A stretch of 21,366 nt of DNA, taken from a virus. Shown here one piece after another: positions 13,648-19,745 of the stretch. The position numbers and the translations under genes are program-made. How positions within the stretch are numbered: position 1 is the stretch's first letter; each line of letters starts with the position of its first letter. The stretch lies in the IMG/VR virus record IMGVR_UViG_3300042691_000838, positions 1 through 21,366 of that record; one strand, 5' to 3'. The notes beneath the pieces are model-generated. The model saw only the letters and a program-made list of their open reading frames with translations, was not told where the DNA came from and did no database searches.

Positions 13648-14162
13648 TGCTAACCCTTCTCTCAACCCTGATTTCGTTTCTCATGGGCGGTTTGCCCAAG
13701 CTGTTGGACTTCTTCCAAGACAAGGCTGACAAACTGCATGAACTAAATCTTGCTCGGCTACAGATTGAGCGTGAGTTGGAACTGCGTAAAGCTGGCTTTG
13801 AAGCGCAGGAAAGGATTGAACATATCCGGTCAGAGCAGTTGGCAACCGAGAGCGCAGCTAACACCCAACAAGTTCTTATAGGGGCACAACAAGCCGAGAT
13901 GCAGGCCATCTACGCCCACGATGAAAGCCTAAACGAAGGCACAAGCCAGTGGATGAAGAACCTGAGAGCCAGCGTTCGCCCTGTCATTACCTACGGCTTC
14001 TTCGTCCTGCTCTTGTTTGTAGACGTCGGTTTGTTTGCCTACGGCTGGCACAGCGGTGCTACTTTTGTAGAGTTGGCCGAGATGCTGTGGGACTCTGACA
14101 CCCAAGCCCTGTTTGCTTCAATCATTGCTTTCCACTTTGGTGGCCGGGCGTTTGGCAAATGA
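13647..14162 (+). CDS. 3-TM holin family protein (GTA-type)
   Basis: 171 aa. An N-terminal hydrophobic segment (LTLLSTLISFLMGGLPKLL) is followed by a long charged coiled coil (about 23-90, KADKLHELNLARLQIERELE onwards). A transmembrane helix (113-133) comes next, preceded by the conserved ASVRPVITY, then a third weaker hydrophobic segment near the end (ALFASIIAFHFGGRAFGK). 'RPxITY...FxFGxRAFxK' and the order of segments fit the family called 'holin of 3TMs, for gene-transfer release', found in gene transfer agents and many environmental phages. Role: forming the membrane lesion that lets the endolysin reach peptidoglycan. It is coupled to the previous (TAATG) and next gene (ATGA), and the adjacent lysozyme supports the call. 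Confidence 0.75.
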   Translation: MLTLLSTLISFLMGGLPKLLDFFQDKADKLHELNLARLQIERELELRKAGFEAQERIEHIRSEQLATESAANTQQVLIGAQQAEMQAIYAHDESLNEGTSQWMKNLRASVRPVITYGFFVLLLFVDVGLFAYGWHSGATFVELAEMLWDSDTQALFASIIAFHFGGRAFGK

Positions 14163-14635
14163 ACATCTCAGACAAGTGCTTGCACATGATCCGCCATCAC
14201 GAGGGGGTCAGGCAAAACCCGTATAAATGCCCAGCAAAATTGTGGACGGTGGGCGTTGGGCACGTAATGTTTCCAGAGCAGGGCAAGCTCAAGATAGACC
14301 AGCGGGATGCCTTTGTACCCCCACCAGAGTCTATGCGTAAACACAGCATGGAGGAAGTCAATGAGATACTTAAAGCCGATCTTGCTAGGTTTGAGCGAGG
14401 CGTGGCTACCTATTGTCCTGTTCCTCTTACTCAAGGACAGTTTGACGCACTTGTATCGTTTTCATTCAATGTTGGGCTAGGTACGCTCCAGCGTTCAACC
14501 ATGCGCCAAAAAGTGATTCGTGGTGATATGGCGGGTGCCGCAGAAGAACTCTTGAAGTATTGCATGGCGGGGGGTAAAATTCTCAAAGGGCTACAGAAAC
14601 GTCGGATCGACGAACGTGCCGTGTTTCTATCTTAG
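14159..14635 (+). CDS. Endolysin, T4-type lysozyme (GH24)
   Basis: 158 aa, the normal length for the family. The catalytic pattern E-8aa-D/C-5aa-T is clear: E15 in HHEG, C24 in YKCPAK and T30 in LWTVGVGH, with cysteine in place of the usual aspartate. The LTQGQFDALVSFSFNVGLG block at about 100-118 and a final ILKGLQKRRIDERAVFL helix are also diagnostic. It cleaves the N-acetylmuramic acid to N-acetylglucosamine bond of peptidoglycan. No signal peptide or anchor is visible at the N-terminus (MNISDKCLHMIRHHEGV), so release needs the holin immediately upstream, whose stop it overlaps (ATGA). Confidence 0.9.
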   Translation: MNISDKCLHMIRHHEGVRQNPYKCPAKLWTVGVGHVMFPEQGKLKIDQRDAFVPPPESMRKHSMEEVNEILKADLARFERGVATYCPVPLTQGQFDALVSFSFNVGLGTLQRSTMRQKVIRGDMAGAAEELLKYCMAGGKILKGLQKRRIDERAVFLS

Positions 14636-14643
14636 GACTGCCG

Positions 14644-16752
14644 ATGCCACTACAAAAATTCTTGTTTAAGCCGGGGGTTAACCGGGAGAACACACGCTAT
14701 ACCACCGAAGGCGGTTGGTATGAGGGCGACAAAATCCGTTTTCGTCAAGGCAACCCTGAAAAGATTGGCGGCTGGACGCAGTTTGCAGCAAACACATTTT
14801 TAGGCATCTGCCGTTCTTTATGGAATTGGATAACATTGGCTGGAGAAAATCTAGTTGGTGTCGGGACTAATTTACAGTTTTATATTCTAAATGGTGGTGT
14901 TTATTACGACGTCACACCAATTCGCAAAACAATCACCCTTACAAATCCGTTTACTGCAACCAATGGCTCAAGCGTTATAACAGTTGCCGAAGCAGATCAT
15001 GGATGTGTAGACGGCGATACTGTTATTTATAGTGGCAGTGGGATCGTGGGTCTTGGTGGCAACATCACTGCGGCTGTACTTACAAACACGTTCCAGATTA
15101 CGTTCCTTGATGATAATAGTTACACAATTACGGTATCCGCCACTGCTAACGCTACAGATGCTGCGGGATCTCCCGGTGGTGGTACGGTCGTAACACAATA
15201 CGAAGTTAATACAGGTAATTCTTACCAAGTACCTCTTGTTGGTTGGGGTGCTGGCCCTTGGGGTGGTGGCACATGGGGTAACGGAGAATCTACTACCACG
15301 TCTCTTTACATTTGGAATCAGCAAAACTTTGGTGAAGATTTAATATATGGCCCTCGTGGCCAAGGTATTTATTACTGGAATGCTAACGTAGGTTATGCAC
15401 CAATCCAAATAACAATTAGTATTGCGGCTCCCGGAGTTATTACATTACCCACTGGATTTTCGTTTCCTGATGGCACAACCATTACATTTACTTCGACTGG
15501 CGCATTACCTACTGGGTTAACGGTTGGTCAAGTTTATTTTGTGGTGAACTCAACAGGTGGCACATTCAATGTATCTACCACTATTGCGGGTACGCCAATC
15601 ACTACCTCTGGTGGTCAGTCTGGCACCCAACGCATATCTCAGCGTGGTATTGATCTGGCGGATGCGGGTGACGATGACACGCCCATCTTTCAAAACTTCC
15701 TTATTGTTTCAGATACCAGCCGTTTTGTGCTTGTATTCGGCACTAATGACTATGGTAGTACTGTTTTGAACCCAATGTTAATCCGTTGGTCAGACCAAGA
15801 AGATCCGTTTACATGGGCACCCCAAGCTACCAACCAAGCGGGTAGTTTGCAACTCTCCCACGGCTCATCAATTATTACAGCCGTTCAGTCTCGCCAAGAG
15901 ATTGTGGTGTTTACGGACTCGTCCATTTACTCGCTCCAGTATGTTGGCCCACCATTTGTTTGGACTGCTCAACTGATTGCTGACAACGTGTCTGTCGTTG
16001 GCCCTAATGCCGCTGTAATTGCATCAGGCGCGGTGTACTGGATGGGCGTAGACAAGTTCTACAAATACGATGGACGTGTACAAACGCTTAACTGTGACTT
16101 ACGCCGTTATATTTTTAGCGACTTTAATGCTCTACAAGCCCAACAAGTTTACGCTGGTACTAACGAAGGTTTTAATGAAATCTGGTGGTTCTATTGTTCT
16201 GCCAATTCAACTGCAATTGATAAGTACGTTATTTATAACTACGTTGAAAATGTGTGGAGCTATGGCAATATGGGTCGTACAGCTTGGTTAGATTCTGGTT
16301 TGTTACCCCTGCCTGTTGCCGCCACATACGATAATGAACTTGTACAACACGAAGACGGTGTAGATTCCTATGTATTAGGTGTGCAAACTGCGTTACCTGC
16401 GTACATCTCGTCTTCTGAATTTGACATTGGTGATGGCCACAACTTTGGTTATGTATGGCGCATATTGCCTGATTTAACTTTTGAAAACTCTTCGTCAACA
16501 CCTAGTGGCTCTGCCGCCGCAGTTGCTATGACTTTGTATCCGTTACAAAACTCTGGCTCTGGCACAGGGAATTCGGGCAGTGCAAGCATCACTAAAGGTG
16601 CAACATACAACATTACTGAGGAATATACGGGGCAGATTTACACCCGTGTTCGTGGCCGTCAGATGATATTTAAGATTGCCTCGGATCAGATTGGTACAAC
16701 ATGGCAGTTAGGTGCGCCTAGACTGGATATTAGAGCAGACGGTAGGAGATAA
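14644..16752 (+). CDS. Large nozzle/stabilisation-like virion protein with two inserted beta domains
   Basis: 702 aa. The N-terminus, MPLQKFLFKPGVNRENTRYT and then EGGWYEGDKIRFRQGNPEKI, is a hallmark of a large phage structural family placed near tail-nozzle genes. The C-terminus TWQLGAPRLDIRADGRR is likewise characteristic of it. Repeating strand blocks in between (IIVFTDSSIY-like, VGPNAAVIASGAVYWMGVDK, NEGFNEIWWFYC) suggest a propeller, as in P22 gp10/T7 gp12-type nozzle proteins; the analogy is structural, not sequence-proven. Residues ~96-184 and ~255-330 look like inserted beta domains, the second with the common GALPTGLTVGQVYFV and GGQSGTQRI motifs. The ribosome binding site is AGGACTG before ATG 14644. 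Confidence 0.65.
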   Translation: MPLQKFLFKPGVNRENTRYTTEGGWYEGDKIRFRQGNPEKIGGWTQFAANTFLGICRSLWNWITLAGENLVGVGTNLQFYILNGGVYYDVTPIRKTITLTNPFTATNGSSVITVAEADHGCVDGDTVIYSGSGIVGLGGNITAAVLTNTFQITFLDDNSYTITVSATANATDAAGSPGGGTVVTQYEVNTGNSYQVPLVGWGAGPWGGGTWGNGESTTTSLYIWNQQNFGEDLIYGPRGQGIYYWNANVGYAPIQITISIAAPGVITLPTGFSFPDGTTITFTSTGALPTGLTVGQVYFVVNSTGGTFNVSTTIAGTPITTSGGQSGTQRISQRGIDLADAGDDDTPIFQNFLIVSDTSRFVLVFGTNDYGSTVLNPMLIRWSDQEDPFTWAPQATNQAGSLQLSHGSSIITAVQSRQEIVVFTDSSIYSLQYVGPPFVWTAQLIADNVSVVGPNAAVIASGAVYWMGVDKFYKYDGRVQTLNCDLRRYIFSDFNALQAQQVYAGTNEGFNEIWWFYCSANSTAIDKYVIYNYVENVWSYGNMGRTAWLDSGLLPLPVAATYDNELVQHEDGVDSYVLGVQTALPAYISSSEFDIGDGHNFGYVWRILPDLTFENSSSTPSGSAAAVAMTLYPLQNSGSGTGNSGSASITKGATYNITEEYTGQIYTRVRGRQMIFKIASDQIGTTWQLGAPRLDIRADGRR

Positions 16753-16755
16753 CCT

Positions 16756-17148
16756 ATGACGATGCTCCAGAACCGGGCTTCCCCAAATATTCCGCAAGCC
16801 CCTGCGGAGTATGACCAAGCGTACATGAATGCGTTGAGTAACGTGATTCGGTTGTTTTTTAATAACATTAACACGGTACAACAACTTAACTTAGCAAGTT
16901 TGAATCTTGACTTACGTACACTGCCTACTGATGCCGATCTACCTAATCTACGTATTGGCGACGTGTATCGGGATACCCAAGATGGCTTACAGGCCACAAG
17001 CCAAATGCTTCGTATTAAAGTGCCAGTTGAATTGACTGGGGTTTCAGGTTTAGGGGCGGTTGGTAGTGTAGGGGCCGTTGGGGGCACAATTACTAAAAAT
17101 TTAACTGGTGTTTCTGGGTCTGGTGCAGTTGGCACAATGACCCCTTAG
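16756..17148 (+). CDS. Small virion-associated protein ending in two GVSGxGAVG repeats
   Basis: 130 aa. The N-terminal helix bundle region begins MTMLQNRASPNIPQAPAEYD and contains ALSNVIRLFFNNINTVQQLN and LPTDADLPNLRIGDVYRDT. This 'LPT.ADL..LR.GDVYRD' pattern is familiar from small proteins next to nozzle-type genes in environmental phages. The C-terminus carries two copies of the GVxxxGAVGxV core (17038-17070 and 17107-17139) seen eleven times in the 3021 protein. The gene starts three bases after the nozzle-like gene; GGTAGGAG gives a good ribosome binding site and ATG 16762 is an alternative start. A tail-tip or nozzle-linked role is inferred. Confidence 0.65.
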   Translation: MTMLQNRASPNIPQAPAEYDQAYMNALSNVIRLFFNNINTVQQLNLASLNLDLRTLPTDADLPNLRIGDVYRDTQDGLQATSQMLRIKVPVELTGVSGLGAVGSVGAVGGTITKNLTGVSGSGAVGTMTP

Positions 17149-17182
17149 TACTAGAATATGACAAAACATAGAGGAGCCTATT

Positions 17183-18166
17183 ATGGGTACTGGAGTCGGT
17201 GAAGCGATGCTGCTTGGCGCGGCAATGGGTGGCGGCTCTGCCGCTATAACTGGTGGCGACCCTCTTAAAGGTGCCCTCCTTGGTGGTTTGACCGGCGGTG
17301 CTGGTGCGGGTATTAGCGGGGGTTTAGCCGGTGCGGCTGGTACAGAAGCGGCTTTGGCTACTGCGGGTACTGAGGCGGCTACAAATATTGCCGCTTCGGC
17401 GGCTCCTGCTGGTGGAGGTATTTCTTCTCTTTTGGGTGAAAATGCTGCACAAAATATTGCGGCTAACCCAAATTTGTTTCCGCCCGGTTTTGCTAACCCA
17501 AATACTGCAACGCTGTTGACGCCCTCTGGTACTTCTTACGCAATTCCATCAGCCACATCCAATGTTGTGCCACCTGCAACTGGTGGAACTTTTGGTGAAG
17601 GGATGGCAAAGTTTGCTAATAACCCAATGGCTTCTTTAAAGGCTAATCCTTTTACCGCCGCAGGTGCTGGTCTAGCTGGCGCTATTGGCGGACGAGAAGA
17701 AATGGAAAGGCCGGGAGAATACGATGGCCCCCTCAAGCGATTTAAGTTTAATCCTGAATCCTATCGACCTTCTTTCTTTGCCGCTGAAGGCGGTATTACT
17801 GATTTAGCCGCAGGTGGTTATGACCGTATGGTTGGTGAAGAACCTATGTATCCATCTAATATGGCTCGTGGTGGTATCTCTGATTTAGGTAGCTACTCAG
17901 ACTACGCACGTGGTGGTCGTATGCTCAAAGGCCCCGGTGATGGCATGTCTGACAGCATCCCTGCAAGTATTGCAGGCAAACGCCCTGCCCGCTTGGCTAC
18001 TGAAGAGTTTGTGGTTCCCGCTGATGTGGTCTCACACCTTGGTAATGGCTCTTCTGATGCAGGTGCTAAACAACTCTACGCCATGATGGACAGAGTTCGC
18101 AAAGCCCGCACGGGTCGTAAGTCTCAAGGCCGTGAGATTAGCCCCCAACAATACATGGCCGCATAA
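17183..18166 (+). CDS. Glycine-zipper N-terminus plus conserved C-terminal virion protein
   Basis: 327 aa. The first ~52 residues are a Gly/Ala-rich hydrophobic stretch with many GxxxG spacings (GEAMLLGAAMGGGSAA, GALLGGLTGGAGAGISGGLA), typical of segments that pack in membranes. The middle is Pro/Asn/Ala-rich. The C-terminus has AEGGITDL (201-208), ARGGISDL (228-235) and ARGGRML (242-248) followed by a block, PGDGMSDSIPASIAGKRPAR to LYAMMDRVRKARTG (251-310). I recognise that block as a recurrent segment of large phage structural proteins in metagenomes. An ejection or internal virion protein able to insert in the host envelope is inferred. The ribosome binding site is GAGGAG. Confidence 0.6.
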   Translation: MGTGVGEAMLLGAAMGGGSAAITGGDPLKGALLGGLTGGAGAGISGGLAGAAGTEAALATAGTEAATNIAASAAPAGGGISSLLGENAAQNIAANPNLFPPGFANPNTATLLTPSGTSYAIPSATSNVVPPATGGTFGEGMAKFANNPMASLKANPFTAAGAGLAGAIGGREEMERPGEYDGPLKRFKFNPESYRPSFFAAEGGITDLAAGGYDRMVGEEPMYPSNMARGGISDLGSYSDYARGGRMLKGPGDGMSDSIPASIAGKRPARLATEEFVVPADVVSHLGNGSSDAGAKQLYAMMDRVRKARTGRKSQGREISPQQYMAA

Positions 18167-18175
18167 GGAACCACT

Positions 18176-18274
18176 ATGAGCTACTCTCGTCAAAAACTTT
18201 ATGCCTTTGGTGAACCACTTGGGGAATCGGTAACTCGCAAAGAAGGTGGCCGCATTATTTATGGCGGTGGTGGT
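18176..18274 (+). repeat. 33-codon N-terminal tag, copy 1
   Basis: This segment encodes the N-terminal 33 residues of the 18176 protein and matches 19647-19745 in the next-but-one gene: 30 of 33 residues are identical and differences in the DNA are mostly silent. It marks a duplicated leader-like module. Confidence 0.85.
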
Positions 18275-19222
18275 AGTGGTGGCGGTGGCGGCCCTGCCGC
18301 ACCAGAGGCTCCTCCCCCTCCTCCTGACCGCATGGCTTCTGCGGCTCCCCCACCTGTGTTTCAAACCTACGGAAGCGGCAATAGAACTGGTTCACTGGTA
18401 CAAGCTGGTGGAGGCATGCGTCCATCTACGTTGGATTACAGCAAGCCCATCTACGATCCTAACTACGCCGACAACATTACCGGCTATCAGCAGTCAAGCC
18501 AGTTTTATCAGCCTATTTATCAACCCCAGTACAACAACTATGCCAACCCATTAACGGCAGGTAATGTAGCAAATTACGGTACGAACCCCGGCCCTTCCTC
18601 GGGATATTTAGCTGCAACTGCACAAGGTGGTCAAGGTCTTGATAGTTATTATCAAGGTTTAAAGGCGTTTGCTGCACAGCAGAGTAGCCAACCTCGTGGT
18701 ATGGACTACACAACGTTTAACCCCGCACGTAAAGCATTAGGCGCAAATCAAGCTGATTTACAGCAAGCCTATGAGTACAACCCACAACAGCAACAAAAGA
18801 GGGAGTTTGGTGGTTTTGGTGGTATGGGTGGTAGTAATTGGATGTCCCAGATGCAAACCCCGTCCCAACAACCCGAACGGGGATCAATGCCTCAAACAGC
18901 ACGACCAACGGTAGACGGCGGCCCAGCCCCTGACTACGGTGCAATGATCCAACGCACTGCGCAAAATCAACAAGACTACGGTGGTATGGGTGGTTTTATG
19001 CCCCAAATGCAAACTCCGTTTAACCCTTACATGAATCAATATCAGTCTCCGTTTAGCTATCAACAACCAATGCAGCAACAAATGCAACAGCCCCAGCAGA
19101 TGCAGCCAAACTACGGCCCTAGCCAAGCTATTGTTGGCAGGTCTTCCCAAATGCGTGGCACCCCCAACGTGATGCGCCGTGCTGAAGGTGGTATTGCGTC
19201 TTTGATGGATGATGTTGAATGA
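18176..19222 (+). CDS. Tagged Gly/Gln/Pro-rich virion protein
   Basis: 348 aa. It starts with the 33-residue tag (MSYSRQKLYAFGEPLGESVT, then RKEGGRIIYGGGG), followed by a Gly-rich hinge and a Pro-rich stretch. The rest is low-complexity, rich in Gln, Tyr, Pro, Met and Asn: AISSQ-like QQSSQFYQPIYQPQYNNYA, and the near-repeats FGGMGGSNWMSQMQTP and GGMGGFMPQMQTP. A long Gln/Met tract precedes the C-terminal AEGGIASLMDDVE, which echoes the AxGGI motifs of the previous protein. I do not know a named family. Order and composition suggest an internal virion/ejection protein; the function is unproven. Its stop overlaps the GNAT gene (ATGA). Confidence 0.6.
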   Translation: MSYSRQKLYAFGEPLGESVTRKEGGRIIYGGGGSGGGGGPAAPEAPPPPPDRMASAAPPPVFQTYGSGNRTGSLVQAGGGMRPSTLDYSKPIYDPNYADNITGYQQSSQFYQPIYQPQYNNYANPLTAGNVANYGTNPGPSSGYLAATAQGGQGLDSYYQGLKAFAAQQSSQPRGMDYTTFNPARKALGANQADLQQAYEYNPQQQQKREFGGFGGMGGSNWMSQMQTPSQQPERGSMPQTARPTVDGGPAPDYGAMIQRTAQNQQDYGGMGGFMPQMQTPFNPYMNQYQSPFSYQQPMQQQMQQPQQMQPNYGPSQAIVGRSSQMRGTPNVMRRAEGGIASLMDDVE

Positions 19223-19650
19223 ACTTAACAATTCGTTCGGTAGATGTAAGCTACATCCATCAAATATGGCCTACAGTAAAGCCATACATTGAGGATGCGT
19301 TAAACAAAGGTCATGATTTTCCTGATTGGGCGTATTGTTACAACATAGACCATGTACAACAGTATGTAACTTCAGGGCAGTGGCTTTTGTTAGTTGCTAT
19401 TGACGAAGAAAAACAAATCCACGGTGCCTGCACTGTGTCTTTTATAAACTACCCACTTCATAGGGTAGCGTTTGTTACTTGCATTGGTGGTAAATTGATT
19501 TCTAACCAAGCTACTTTTGAGCAATTAAAACAGTTGCTTAAATCACATGGGGCAACGAAAATACAAGGTAGTGGCCGTGAAGCCATCGTGCGCTTGTGGA
19601 AACGTTACAACTTTGAACCGCGCAACACCCTAGTTGAGGTACTAATATGA
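19219..19650 (+). CDS. GNAT-fold acetyltransferase-like protein (T7 gp13-type)
   Basis: 143 aa. The order fits a GNAT domain: an N-terminal strand (NLTIRSVDV), a helix (YIHQIWPTVKPYIEDALNK), a strand pair (QWLLLVAIDEEKQIHGACTVSF), RVAFVTCIGGK, and a helix-strand end (FEQLKQLLKSHG, IVRLWKRYNFEPRNTLVEVLI). The usual acetyl-CoA pyrophosphate motif (Q/R-x-x-G-x-G/A) is not visible, so activity is doubtful. T7 gp13, an internal-protein assembly factor, has a GNAT-like fold in the family I recall as Phage_T7_Gp13; homology here is a guess by fold and place. It is coupled by ATGA overlaps to both tagged proteins. Confidence 0.65.
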   Translation: MNLTIRSVDVSYIHQIWPTVKPYIEDALNKGHDFPDWAYCYNIDHVQQYVTSGQWLLLVAIDEEKQIHGACTVSFINYPLHRVAFVTCIGGKLISNQATFEQLKQLLKSHGATKIQGSGREAIVRLWKRYNFEPRNTLVEVLI

Positions 19651-19745
19651 GCTATTCCCGTAGACAACTTTACGCCATGGGTGAACCCCTTGGTGAATCC
19701 GTAACCCGCAAAGAAGGTGGCCGCATCATTTATGGCGGCGGCGGT
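19647..19745 (+). repeat. 33-codon N-terminal tag, copy 2
   Basis: Second copy of the module at 18176-18274. It encodes MSYSRRQLYAMGEPLGESVT then RKEGGRIIYGGGG. The residue differences are Q6R, K7Q and F11M. Confidence 0.85.

Noticed and set aside
17149-17182. Terminator or short peptide in the gap after the 16756 gene
   Set aside because: No stable stem followed by a T-run is present, and the ATG at 17158 gives only a 14-residue frame overlapping the next start.
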